A stretch of 64,000 nt of DNA from Obelidium mucronatum (lineage: Eukaryota > Chytridiomycota > Chytridiomycetes > Chytridiales > Chytriomycetaceae), in the NCBI GenBank assembly GCA_025765595.1, contig JAIVFH010000001.1, forward strand, positions 558,001 to 622,000, in the 5' to 3' direction. Within the stretch, counting starts at the first letter, position 1. Every line of letters starts with the position of its first letter. Positions 35,100 to 45,232 of this stretch are shown in pieces. The translations under genes were made by a program, and so were the position numbers. The notes beneath the pieces were generated by a model. The model worked only from the letters and a program-made list of their open reading frames with translations. It was not told the origin of the DNA and made no database searches.

Positions 35100-35560
35100 T
35101 TGAAAAATTGATAAATTTTATGATTAATTTTAACTATAATATCACAAAATTCTGAAAAATTAATTTTGTATTTTTGCAATTTTTTTGAATTTTTTCCGAT
35201 GGTTTGTAATTTTTAGGATTTTTTTTTAAGTGTTTTGCAGTTGACAGTTATTTTCATAGTCCTAATAGGACTGAGTAGCTCCTAATAGGACAATGCTCAA
35301 ATTGCAGGAAAAAGTTGTTTCCTCCTAATGAGAAGTGATTAGGACTCCATTAGGAGGTGGCTAGGAGCACCAATCGCCCTATTGGCCATTCCGACCAGAG
35401 CCCGATTCGGGGTTGCTCCTATTCGGACCCAAATCGGGCCCTAGTCCAGCTCTGAATCGTTTCCCAAATCGGAGTCCAAATTGGGGTACGAATCGCGCGT
35501 GCCACTCGCTATAGTACGTGGTCATCATCAGCGCCATTGTCTGCGTCACTTATAGTACGT
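35100..35560. repeat. AT-rich tract followed by short palindromic motifs
   Basis: 35100-35230 is A/T-rich (TTTTTGAATTTTTTCC type). 35255-35480 has repeated CCTAATAGGA / CTCCTAATAGGAC units and several (C)AATCGGG / CCGATTTGGG units, many nearly self-complementary. Mirrored at about 53590-53970. No coding sequence. Function unknown; it could be the terminal or subterminal region of an element. Confidence 0.45.
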
Positions 35561-35949
35561 GAAGAAAGGATCCACTTACCTACCACATAGCGGTCTTTCC
35601 GATCCAGCACATACGGAATTTCAACAAGCAGTTTGTCCACTTGTCCGCAATAAGAGTGACTCTGATTTTGGCTTTCAGCGGTTCTGGTGTTGGGCTTTCG
35701 TCAGCCTCATCTGCTGAATGTTGTTAGCCAAACAATAAAAACCAATCTCTCACCATCATGGTAATCCAAAGGAAACGACTGCGTATCACAAATGCAGCTG
35801 CAGCAAGAGCCAGACAACTGCGGCTGGCTTGACACTTGTTCGTCTTCGTCTTCATCATCCAAGTCTTCCTCATTGTTGCTAGCGTCCTGTCTATCGGACT
35901 CACTTGAGGATGCAGCGCATTATGCGTCACTTTCAGCTTTGTTTCCCCA

Positions 35950-37140
35950 ATTGACAATGGTAATGTTGTCAATATCCACACGTTGGAATAGCTGAATAAA
36001 GTTTTGTTTATGCAGCTCATTGCCTTGCTGAGTGACATTAGTCAGGGCAGCGGGCCAGGGCGTCTGGTTTCCTGAAAGTCGGCCAGGGCAATGAAAAATT
36101 TTAAAACTAAATTCCAACAACTTTGTCATCCACATATATTGGTGAAGGGTAAGTTGCTGAACGGCAGTAAAGTTTTGCTGGCAATTGTGATCAGAGAAAT
36201 CAATGATTGGATCCAAGGGTTCAACAGCAATGAGATAATGTCTCCAAGCCGCAAACACGTCTACACTGGCAAGCAGTTCCTTATCGTGAGTATCGCAATT
36301 GATTTTCACTGGGATTAACTTGCAGGAATGAAAGGCAACAGGTTGTTACCTTCCATCAGAACCGAACGCGCCCAGTGCAAAATCTGAGCAATCAGTTTCC
36401 ACATACACAGTACAACTGGGATCAAAGTGAATCCGGCCGGAGTGGTGGTAAAGGCTAGCCAAAGCCGCGGCCTCGGACCAAGGAAATGGTCCAATTTTGG
36501 CCTCCTTACATGTTAGGCTGGTAAGCAGTAACACAATGTTGGGGTAGCCGGTGATAAATTGGTGGTAAAAATTAGCAAAGCCCAAAAAAATTTGCACATC
36601 CTTGATAGACTGCGGTACCGGCCTACTGGAAATGGTAGTGACCTTGGCGGGATCCATTTTGACATTATCAGCAGAGAAGATGTGACCCAGAAATTCCGTA
36701 GAACTGGTATGGAAAGCGCATTTGGCAGGGTTAACTACCAAGTTGTGTTTTTGCCATCTCATAAAATTAGAATGTCATCCAAATAAACGATGACAAATAC
36801 GCCCAGTAAGCCCAAAAAAATGTCATTCATGAAGTACTGGAAGGCAGCTGGAGCGTTGGTTAGACTAAAACTAACCACATTATAAGGAAATGGTCAAACT
36901 TGCAGCAAAATGTAGTTTTCCATTTGTCACCAGAGCCTATTCTTAGTAAGTGGTACGCGTCTGGGAGATCCAAGTGAGTGAAAATTTTAGCCTTGGATAA
37001 TTTTCCTGCGAGATCTGTGAACAGTGGAAGTGGAAACTTGTTCTTGACTACAATGTTGCTGATGGCACAATAGTCAATACAGAGGCGGAAGGCCGCGACC
37101 GGGGAGGAAGCAAAGAATGTTTATCGAGGAAGAAGCACGT
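35950..37140 (-). mobile_element. Ty3/gypsy RT-RNase H remnant (left copy)
   Basis: Minus-strand copy of the fragment at 51890-53130. It contains the RT thumb/connection (NPAKCAFHTSSTEFLGHIFS, IKDVQIFLGFANFYHQFI), RNase H (VETDCSDFALGAF, DTHDKELLASVDVFAAWRHYL) and the CPGRLSGNQTPWP end. This copy lacks a 43-bp block just after the YLDD catalytic region, near 36760, which breaks the frame. It differs from the right copy by substitutions, for example G against E in LSGN/LSEN and I against F in RVDIDN/RVDFDN. Dead element. Confidence 0.8.
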
Positions 37141-37969
37141 GCAGGAGGCGTCCTCCGCATTCAAGTTAGAATACTGAAAGTTCTCCCTTATCCAGAAAGC
37201 AAAGTGACTGAGTGTATGTCTCTAGTCCAAATTCATACAAGTGTTTGTGGGACCGGCATTCTGGATGTGATTGTCCTGCCAAAGAAATTTGCAGATCTTG
37301 AATTAGAACTGAACAAACCAACATATTGTCCCAAGGACAGCACCACATATTGCTTTAGACTTAAGAGTTCTTGAAGGCACAAGGGTTCGTGAAGGCACGA
37401 GGGCTTGACTAATAACGGCTTGAGATCACGAGAGACGGAAACAAAGAGTTACAAAGCTGTAAAACTAACACAGAATGTATTGAAACTGAACTAAAACTCA
37501 GGGCAGAAACCTTGCTAAGCAAGTTCTGGAATTACAAATAATAAAAGTTCCAAACAAAAATCAAACTGAAAATCACACTGAAAATGTGATAGCAAGTGTG
37601 ATAGCACAATAATATGTGAAATCAAGGATGATATCACAAAACTGAAACTGAAAAATCAAAGATGACCAATCCAAAAATAGAAACTTAAAGTAAAATGTTA
37701 CTAGCAAAATTAAACCTGGGTTTCCATTGTGCGAGTCGCAGGTAATAACCAGTTAGCTAAGAAACTATAGAGAAATATCCCCATCAGGTGGGTGATTTCT
37801 AACATTAGTGCAACACAGGTTTCTTGCAAGAAGAGCAATACTATATCAATACCTGCAAGACTAGAAATTCCAGTAACAGCTGCTGACGGCAATCAAACTG
37901 CCATCACTGACACTACAACGTTTGTTGTTGCCATTGGAGCAGTCACAGATTGATGGGCTGATTGAAGCT
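37141..37969. other. non-coding part of left arm with tandem GTGATATC-like units
   Basis: Contains a fragment of the dispersed repeat head near 37190-37232 (GTGACTGAGTGTATGTCTCT), and at 37540-37640 several short direct repeats of the type AAATCA(CA)CTGAAA and GTGATAGCA. No gene supported. Mirrored at about 51085-51880. Confidence 0.4.
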
Positions 37970-38557
37970 TCAACTTACCGCAGTAAACTTCATTTGAATG
38001 GCATTTGGAGTCACTGATTGAAAACTTGGGTCAAGTGTTAGACGACATTTTTTCCAATCTTTTTGTGCTCCGTCAGGATAGCAACTTTGAATAAAACAGA
38101 GAACTTCATTCCAATGTGAATTTGATACATCCGCAAGCTTACGCATTGGTGTTGGTGTTGTCTTGGAAGAATGATGAGCATTTTCTGGCCCAGGGCGGTT
38201 GGTTCCAGGTTGCATCGGAGGTAAGAAGTCCATTGAGCTGAGTTGCGTGTCTAGAAGAATTTAAATATGCTACAAAGGCAACATTCCTGGAAATTGTGTG
38301 ATTTGGAATAATTCAGAGGTTGGATTCCAGTCAGACAAGCCAGAATTCAAAAAACTAGTTGAAGTTGCACCATTGGCTTCTTTTTGGCCATCAAGCCAAA
38401 CTTTGGGACACCAAACAAAGTAGGGGGTGTCAAATACTTGTGTCGGACAAACAGCTCTATTACTTTTTGGAGTTTGATTTGACACTGCCTTTGAAGACCT
38501 TTCCCAGTTATCCATCCAAAGTGGTAAACAACAACATGGCAGAAATTTCCCAATCAT
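37970..38557 (-). other. two short open readings of unknown origin (left copy)
   Basis: Two adjacent minus-strand readings: 38270-38557 (95 residues, with FDTPYFVWCPKVWLDGQKEA) and 37970-38233 (87 residues, with WNEVLCFIQSCYPDG and DWKKCRLTLDPSF). They are identical to the plus-strand pair at 50497-51084. The W..VL..I...YP spacing hints at a Myb/trihelix-like DNA-binding domain as found on some transposon ORFs, but this is weak. Not assigned. Confidence 0.3.
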
Positions 38558-38607
38558 ATGAAAAGGTAAATTGAGTCAAGATGCGCACTGCAACAAGGTA
38601 AGCATCA

Positions 38608-38680
38608 GCCCGGCTAGCTCAATCGGTAGAGCGTAAGACTCTTAATCTTAAGGTTGTGGGTTCGACCCCCACGTCGGGCT
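38608..38680 (+). tRNA. tRNA-Lys(CTT), left arm
   Basis: A 73-nt cloverleaf: acceptor GCCCGGC pairing with GTCGGGC, D-arm GCTCAATCGGTAGAGC, anticodon arm with loop TCTTAAT (CTT), T-arm GTGGGTTCGACCCCCAC. A box TAGCTCAATCGG and B box GGTTCGACCCC are both good. No intron. Mirrored exactly at 50374-50446. Confidence 0.93.
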
Positions 38681-38929
38681 AATTTATTATGCCATTATGC
38701 CTCTGATGGAGGATGCTTTAGAAGTAGATGCGCAAAATGAATGCCCTTTCTTTTTGATTTCAAGCAAAAAGCACAATATTCACATGAATGCTGATGCTTT
38801 TTATTGTAAAAAACAGCATCAGTATCAAACTTATGGAGCGTGACCACCTCTAGTCTCTGGTAAATCTCTCCAAACCTGAGATATGGTTGCAAAGATATCT
38901 TGATCCTTTCAAGAAACGAAGTTCAGCAA

Positions 38930-39002
38930 GGGGATCTAGCTCAAATGGTAGAGCGCTCGCTTAGCATGCGAGAGGCACTGGGATCAATGCCCAGGTTCTC
39001 CA
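38930..39002 (+). tRNA. tRNA-Ala(AGC), left arm
   Basis: A 73-nt cloverleaf: GGGGATC acceptor, D-arm GCTCAAATGGTAGAGC, anticodon arm CTCGC-TTAGCAT-GCGAG (AGC), T-arm CTGGG-ATCAATG-CCCAG. The acceptor has a T-T mismatch near its base and the T-loop starts ATC instead of TTC, so the gene may be slightly degenerate. Mirrored at 50052-50124. Confidence 0.8.
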
Positions 39003-39184
39003 AATACCGTTTTCCCCAGCTACACTAAATGAAGGTTTCTTCATAAAAAAAATATCCGTGTGCGAGATTGCAAATGTGAATTCTTTCCGTCAGTGCAGTA
39101 CTTTTTGGTATAAATGCGAGTACTTTTTCGTCCCAAAAAAATGTACTCCAACCTACCACCAACCCACCACTCACGCAAAGCACC

Positions 39185-40249
39185 ATGAAACGTATCTCTA
39201 GCCGGAGGGCTATATTTGGAACAGCCAAAAAGTATAAAGGAGAAGGTTTCTTACCCCTTCTTCCAAACTTGAATCACACACATATGGTTGATCAAATCCC
39301 TATTGTTATTGACAGCGACGACGACGAAATGAGCACGGCAACTGACAGTTCCAAGCACTCTGCGCCAGTTCGATTTCCGTATGTCTTTCCCTTTACTGGG
39401 ATGTCACTGGTCCAGCTGAAGAAAGCGTGTCGAGCAAGTGGCCTCAATGTAACTGGCACCCGCGATGGCCTACAGCGCCGATTGGCCAACTACTTGGAAT
39501 ATTGGGTTGAGCGCTGCCATCACTGGGAAGCTCCGTCGCGCGAGGAGCACAAGCGTCTTATTGTCGTTATTGATCCTGGAGTGGTAAATCTTGGATTTAC
39601 CATTCTTCTCGTGCCATCCCTGAGGACGCTATGCAACGAGCCGGTATTTCGAGTGGTGTCCAGTGGCTCGCTTTCGGTTGGACAGATGGACGATTCGATG
39701 GGAGTACGTGCCGAAGCTGTCCATGCTGCGATTCGTCAGATTCTGGATCTTATCCCGCCCACTCTACGAGGCATGCACTTGAATTGTATTGTAGAAGAGC
39801 AGTTCTGGTCCTTTAAACGACATTCCAAGGCCCTTGTGGCCAATTACGCAATTGGCTGTATGATTGTCGCAAGCTTCAAGGCCAATACAGTTGACCCAAA
39901 GAAAGTTTCATTACTCTGGGGTCTCTCTGGAACAGTTTCGGGTCTTCCTGTAAGTTTATTCTAATTTGACTGCTCTTGTCTTTACAATCCTTTACAATCT
40001 GCTTTTTAGAAACAGGCAACGCAAGCTCAGAAGAATGCTCGAGCTGATAAAATGAGGCGATTAAAAAAGAAAAACTGTAAGGAAAAGGTGGCAGATATTG
40101 TGCGGCAGGGCCGTCTTCTTGTACATGACCAAAGAATTCTGGAAAGCCATGACGTCTGTGATTCCATTATCATTGGAATGTCATGGTTCACATGGACTCA
40201 AGCAATTATGAGATACGAGAAAGAACTCTTTATTGAATATTATGATTGA
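39185..40249 (+). CDS. CCE1: mitochondrial Holliday-junction resolvase Cce1/Ydc2 with SAP domain
   Basis: Two exons, 39185-39949 and 40010-40249, joined by a 60-bp intron (GTAAGT..TTTTAG): 334 residues. The Arg/Lys-rich start MKRISSRRAIFGTAKK suits a mitochondrial presequence. Residues about 73-103 form a SAP-like domain (SLVQLKKACRASGLNVTGTR). The RuvC/RNase H-like core follows: first acidic residue D130 in RLIVVIDPGVVNLGF, then E204/E205 in CIVEEQFWSF, and the C-terminal pair D303 and D306 in SHDVCDSIIIGMSWFTW. These match the catalytic acids of Cce1 and S. pombe Ydc2, which cut four-way DNA junctions in mitochondria and resolve mtDNA recombination intermediates. The gene is intact, has ordinary codon use for this genome, and sits in the only large unpaired segment of the palindrome. 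Confidence 0.88.
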
Positions 40250-41236
40250 GTTGTGTGTTCATTTAATTTTGCTTCAATAAATAAAGTTTCAAGGCTCTTT
40301 TGGATAAACAACGAACTCGACCATCACACACACCACAGCTGCGAATATTTTTGTAAGCATCCTTTCGCCCCTGTATATATCATGTACTTACTGATATGTC
40401 AATGTAGGCCATTCACAGAGCGCGACCAAGAAGCAAGCGAGGCACAGTGCATCTACGAGGAGAAGGGGGTTGTAATCTTTGAACCCACCTATGCCCGAGT
40501 AGATGCAGTTTGCAGCGCGTCACTCATTCTGTTCTCTGCGAGGAAAGGGGGCTGTATTCTTTGAAGTTTGAGCCCACCTGGTCCTGACAGATGGTTTGAA
40601 AGTGGTTTGAAAGCGAAAGGCCATCGAATCAGTCTCGAATCAAGAGCAATTTTCTAGGATATCACTTAAGTCTACTTCAATCATCAGCTTTGCGAGTTGG
40701 TCCAGTGGAATATCATTTCATTCAGATGACAGAATTATCAACGCCTGCGACAGAAACAACGGTGACTGCTACCTGCCATCAGATGTAATAGGGTAAGCCA
40801 ATAAACAAATCACATTCGCAGTGACTCAAATGTTTTTTATGGCGGTTGATAGTCCTTGAAATTCGCACAATGCAGGCTTCCACCCTGCAATACAGTTAAA
40901 AAACGCCGAAGTCTGGCACTAAAATAGCTTAGAAGCGCTCTATGAAATGTAGCGGAACAAGCGCTTGTGAAGAATGGTCATAATTTTTGGTTTCGACATT
41001 AATCGCGGAAACAATCCGGGCACCCAGGCGCCAGGAGCCAATTTGGAAAGCCACGTATTATTTATTCCAAGATACAGCATGATGAGGCGGAACAAGGGGG
41101 AGACAAGCGAAAAACTTTCGAGCAACGTTAACAATAAATAACGAATCTGGTTTCTCCAACAGTAACCGCGTGTTGGCATTGTTTTAACTTTGTTTTAGTT
41201 GAGTTGAATTGCTTGAACAGTACTTTGATGTAAAAA
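40250..41236. other. gene-free part of the CCE1 island
   Basis: Follows the CCE1 stop; an AATAAA-like signal (CAATAAATAAAG) lies at about 40275. Two short similar blocks, each a GAGGA(A)AGGGGG(C)TGTA(AT) motif followed by TTTGA and CCCACCT, occur near 40465 and 40550. No gene recognised. Confidence 0.4.
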
Positions 41237-41309
41237 GGATGGCAGGGATCGAACCGATGACTCTTGTCATAAAATAAGAGCGCGTAATCCAACTGAGCTA
41301 TGACTTCCC
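41237..41309 (-). tRNA. tRNA-like sequence, probable tRNA pseudogene
   Basis: On the minus strand there is a good A box (TAGCTCAGTTGG) and B box (GGTTCGATCCC) at proper spacing, with an overall length of 73. The acceptor halves (GGGAAGT and TGCCATCC) pair poorly and the anticodon region (CTCTTATTTTATGACAAGAG) has an oversized loop; a TTT (Lys) or TAT (Ile) anticodon can be argued. Likely a decayed tRNA or a tRNA-derived SINE head. Confidence 0.4.
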
Positions 41310-41850
41310 ACTAGTTTGTGACAAAATAAAATTTATAATGATAATTTCACAGTATTTACGGATTGGGGGCTGAAACAAAATGTCGCAGGTGTGAGCTAGC
41401 ATTTGTAAGACTCAAAGAGCGTAGAGGACAGTTGATTTGAACGCTGGCTTTTATTTTGAATTTGTAAAGTACTGGATTTCATACCAAAAGTATTGGAGTC
41501 CAGTACTTTTAAAAAATTATGAGGTATTTCCTGCGGTATAAAGGGGGGTCCGAATGTATTGAGTCCAGTACTCCCCGTATAAAGGGCCAAAGTACCAAGT
41601 TTCCTCTTGCCAATCGGCTCTTTGGGTCATGGAGAAGGTCTGTACAAAAAATGGGGTCTTTATTGGTGTTGGCGGTGCGGTGCCGCCCTTCCGACTCTTT
41701 CCCCCTTTGTTCTTTTTTTGGACTTTGAAAATTTTCATGGTCCCCCCCTCTATACCTATAGTACTGTATTGGTCTTGGGTATTTTTTAATTTCAAGTAGA
41801 TTTTCTCTGGACCGACATTTTTCCAGTTGTGGAAAAACAGTTGCGTTACC
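41310..41850. other. non-coding, with GAGTCCAGTACT direct repeats
   Basis: Contains two copies of a block with GAGTCCAGTACT followed by GTATAAAGGG (about 41490-41545 and 41560-41590) plus a partial one at 41470. The TATA-like GTATAAAGGG repeat is notable. No reading frame shows a known domain. Confidence 0.4.
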
Positions 41851-41933
41851 TCCGACGACCCGGGTTCGAACCGGGGACCTCCTGATTACAGTGCGATTAC
41901 AGTCAGATGCTCTTCCAACTGAGCTATCATCGG
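41851..41933 (-). tRNA. tRNA-Tyr(GTA) with short intron, left arm
   Basis: 83 nt including discriminator. Acceptor CCGATGA pairs with TCGTCGG; D-arm GCTCAGTTGGAAGAGC; anticodon stem TCTGA/TCAGG encloses a 7-nt loop (CTGTAA.A, GTA) plus about 10 nt of intron placed just 3' of the anticodon, the usual position for eukaryotic tRNA-Tyr. T-arm CCCCGGTTCGAACCCGGG. Mirrored at 49830-49912; a third locus is at 55237-55319. Confidence 0.92.
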
Positions 41934-42369
41934 TCTGGACATCAATCTATTTAAATTGTTTAGAGCTTAACATCGCTCAAGTTACCAACACATTGAATGC
42001 AAATTGGATTGCAAACTCAACCTTGTTCGGTTTTGCATTCTGGTTGTTTTTCCCCATGGCACTCTGTATTCACTATCACACTTCACTGGCAGCCCCACAA
42101 TGTCCCCAGTATCACTGTTGTCATTTCTACTGGGTGACAGACATACAAGTAATTTGTCCCTCTTACAGCTTCCAGTTCCCATGGTTCTGAGCTCTTTTTG
42201 TATTGCACAGGATTGAGACATAGCTTTTGCCCCACATAGCAAAATTTGCCCTGGAAAAAAGACCAATAAAAGCTACCAGTGGCAGACACCAGCTAGATAC
42301 CCTCTCTGGCCTAAACAGTTAACGAAAATGAGTTGATGTATTTCAGCTTGTGAACCTTACGAGTCGGGT

Positions 42370-42603
42370 GGCAAGTCACTTTTTATCAAGACCCTGATAA
42401 GAGGAATGTAGACGTCTAAGGAAGTGATGCGGAAACTCCTAGAAGATGATGACAATGACTCAGATCCTGATATTTGGGACAAATCATTGAATGAAGGAGA
42501 GGGAGATAAAGAGAAAAGGAGACCAACAATAGATTGGGATCTGATGAATAAAAATGAAGAGAAACCTGATAAAATAAATACCATTCTATAGACCCCAAAG
42601 TTT
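42370..42603 (+). mobile_element. Ty1/copia-like coding fragment (left arm)
   Basis: Plus-strand reading with one stop: LLEDDDNDSDPDIWDKSLNE, then RRPTIDWDLMNKNEEKPDKI, ending NTIL.TPK at the 21-bp repeat 42583-42603. The continuation of this reading (VLEELLNKWGISKSL) lies 3.2 kb away in the palindrome loop at 45861. It looks like the variable connector region of a copia polyprotein ahead of RT. Mirror copy on the minus strand at 49160-49393. Confidence 0.4.
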
Positions 42604-42796
42604 ATTCCTGGAGAACTTTTTCTTCGGCTGGGCTCAGTGGATAAATTTTCCCAGCCAGTGGTAATTTTGCCAAAGTTCCATCTTCATTCTTAACAATCTC
42701 AATAGGCAAGTCGTAAGGGCGATGAGGTGGAAGCGGGCGAGGAGTCTCAGACTTGGGCGCAAACATGTCCGAGTACTGCTTGTAGCGTAAAGGCAC
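42602..42796 (-). mobile_element. Ty3/gypsy pre-RT fragment (left copy)
   Basis: A 64-residue minus-strand reading with the PxHRPYDLPIE and LAGKIYPLSPAEEKVLQE signature found directly before the RT domain of Ty3/gypsy (chromovirus-like) polyproteins. Its natural continuation (IRRTPPARAS... FRLCIDY) is at 37.1 kb on the same strand, so about 5.4 kb (2.7 kb without the CCE1 island) separates the two halves. Confidence 0.7.
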
Positions 42797-42911
42797 TCCT
42801 CTATTGTCAGAATCAATAGCAGACTCCTGCTAGTCCTTTGTATTAATCACAGCAGAAATTGACATGGTGGGAGTATCATCATATCATCAACACACTGTCA
42901 GTGAGAAATGC

Positions 42912-44120
42912 TAGAGACATACGCTTAGTCACTTTGCTTCTTTGCAGTGCAGGTTGCAAATCCAGAGAAATTAGGTCTTAATAGATAGAGGTTCGCAGAT
43001 ATTTGGGGTTTTGACAAAATCCTTCAAAACCGTTGGATATTGCAAAATCCTGGGTTTTGGTGGTTTTGTCGCAGATATTCAGCTGGGTTTTGGAATATCC
43101 TCCAAAACCTGGATAATAAAAAACTATACCAGATATTGATTGGATTTTGCAATACCCACACGTAAAAGCAATCTCCTGGGTCGGCGCAGGAGATTTGATA
43201 GATTTTGTGTTTTTTGAGTTAAAAACACCTGTCCAAAAAACAACTGATGTCAGCAATACATTCCTTTTGATGGAGCATCTTCTGGCACTTATTCCAGTGA
43301 GTGTTTTTTTCAGCAACCCTTTTCGAACTTGGTTCAAAATCAGTAGAACCCCCACAACATCAGTAACAAAGCTCACAAGCTCGGCAATGGCAACCCATGC
43401 TGGTGTTACAATTGGAAAAGACCTTTTTCCACAGATTGTCAACAATTGCAACAAGCTCTTTTGACGCCTCTGTAGTCCACCAAAGCAAAAACCTTGTGGG
43501 GCAGTGCTTCCTCAACGGCACTAAGTTCTTTCTCTTCTTTGATCCTTTAGGTGGTTTTTTTGAGGCTTACTTTAATTAGGGTCTTTGGACAAATTTATAT
43601 AAACTTAATTCATAAAAGTCTTATCAAAATCCCATGACTTATCCCACCAACTCAAAACCCCCCTGGACAAATAAAACCCATGCTGGGTAAAAAACAAAAC
43701 GCAATACCCCATCAAAACCCTGGAATATCTGCGATCCTCTAATGAGGTTTCAACACCTGAAAGCATAACTGGAATTTCAAAGGGTTTTATTTTAAAATTC
43801 TATAAAATTGCAAGAAACTAGCTTTTTTCTTTTGATTGCCAGAAAATATTCCAAAGAAACTCTGATGAGCTATTTTTACCTGGCATATGTCATATATCCA
43901 TGGCTCATCTGGCCTTGAGCTGTTTCTGCTATTATGAATCTTGATTAATGAACAGAAAACCTAAACAGAAGCACCAACAGCAATGCTGACAGATGACTGC
44001 AATTGTTGCTGCTTACATAGCATTAATCCCATAAATTTGTGTGTTTCGTGGTGAAAATCACGTGGAGGAAAGCTTATTCTGTTTTATGGGTGCAAAAGCA
44101 TGACAGGACAGCTGGAAAAA
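42912..44120 (+). repeat. dispersed repeat family, copy C, split by the MITE
   Basis: Starts CTAGAGACATACGCTTAGTC and CAGGTTGCAAATCCAGAGAA, is interrupted by the MITE at 42988-43739, and resumes with TTTTGATTGCCAGAAAATAT, CTCTGATGAGCTA and ends at CATGACAGGACAGCTGGAAAA. Mirror copy at 47643-48851. This dates the MITE insertion after the spread of the family but before the palindrome formed. Confidence 0.55.
42988..43739. mobile_element. 752-bp MITE-like element with TA duplication (left copy)
   Basis: Terminal inverted repeats GAGGTTCGCAGATATTTGGG and GAGGATCGCAGATATTCCAG (complement of the right end), about 26 bp with three mismatches, flanked by TA on both sides (42986-42987 and 43740-43741). 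Subterminal regions carry many GGTTTTG / CAAAACC units. The element splits the dispersed repeat: AATTAGGTCTTA on its left and the GATTGCCAGAAAAT part on its right are collinear with uninterrupted copies at 28.3 and 29.3 kb. An internal 105-residue reading has no known domain. TA target and size suggest a Tc1/mariner- or PIF-type MITE. Mirror copy 48024-48775. Confidence 0.7.
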
Positions 44121-45232
44121 GCAACGCAGACTTCTGGTAGAAATCCCAAGACAAGTGCAGCACAGCTTTCCATTCATGTGCTCTGTTGCATTGTTAATAG
44201 TGTGTGTACAGCATGTACTATGTCTGGTCAAGATATTGTAGCCAAGTACATCATAATTACTGCTGTACAATACTCACCATTCTTCTCTTTATTCAGGATG
44301 AGGCTGGTTTCCACTCTAACTAATCCTTCTGACATTGGCAAAAGTTTTATTTCAATCGGCATGTTGGAATCTGCGGTCACGATCCCAATAAAGCTCTTAA
44401 TATATGTTAATAATGTTATGTGTGACTTGTGGATTTCGTTGGAAAAACTTATTGTTTATTTCTCCACAAGCCTCACTGTCAACCATATATTCATATGTTG
44501 ATTACTTTATCTTGTTCGTTGTATAGATGGAAGGGTAATGTGTCCCAGGTAATACTTACGCGTTCTGATGCAACACAATAAAATAAACCTTCCCTTTTAT
44601 ATCCATATGGCTTGTATTCTAATTCCATCTAACACGGCATCTCTTTGCCGTTGATTGCTCTATTCCACATTTTCATTCACAAGTATTGTGAGTTCTACGC
44701 AAAATCCAATTTAAGTGCAAATAATTTGCCCACCCAAAAAGCTCCAAAATCTGTTTACACTCTCCTTTATTTAGTCTCCAGCTCTTTCCAACAAATATGG
44801 ATCTGCACCAAATTGTCCACAACCAGCATGCATCTTCTAATATCCGTGCTACTGCCTCTACATGCATTTTTATCAAGGCCCAAAGCGCCCTGTGTTGACA
44901 AGCTCTTCAACAAGCACCAGCCCCTACGTTGTCAAGCTCTTCAACAAACACCACTGCAATTTCTGCCAGGATCAAGTAATACCTCAATGGTGCTGGGTAG
45001 TTTGAAACAAGCTTGTTACATGTCTCATGGCTGAGAATAAGCTAATCAGTCAGAGTATCAGCATGACATTCACCTTCTTGATTTGTGAGTTTACTGTGAT
45101 ATGATTGATATTGCGGTCTGAGGATGTCTATTCTCGTCTGTAATGATTGCAGTTTCCTCTGCTAAAAATAGAGCTGTGTAAGTATGACAGATAACAAAGA
45201 AAGCTCCCTACCAATATGTAGCCTGAAATTTG

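Larger units (their letters stand above)
39083..41791 (+). other. left-arm-only island holding CCE1
   Basis: A 2709-bp segment with no counterpart in the right arm. At its left border the left arm reads GCAAATGTGAATTCTTTCC (AATT at 39079-39082) and at its right border TTTTTTAATTTCAAGTAG (AATT at 41788-41791). The right arm instead joins the flanks directly at a single AATT (GCAAATGTGAATTTCAAGTAG on the complementary strand, near 49970). This is the signature of a deletion in the right arm by a 4-bp microhomology, or of an insertion in the left arm with a 4-bp target duplication. Contents: CCE1, a tRNA-like sequence at 41237-41309 and about 1.5 kb without clear genes. Confidence 0.85.

Noticed and set aside
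37540..37640. CRISPR-like array of short repeats
   Set aside because: The GTGATAGCA/AAATCACACTG units are short, uneven and without equal spacers; simple low-complexity repeat in a eukaryotic genome.
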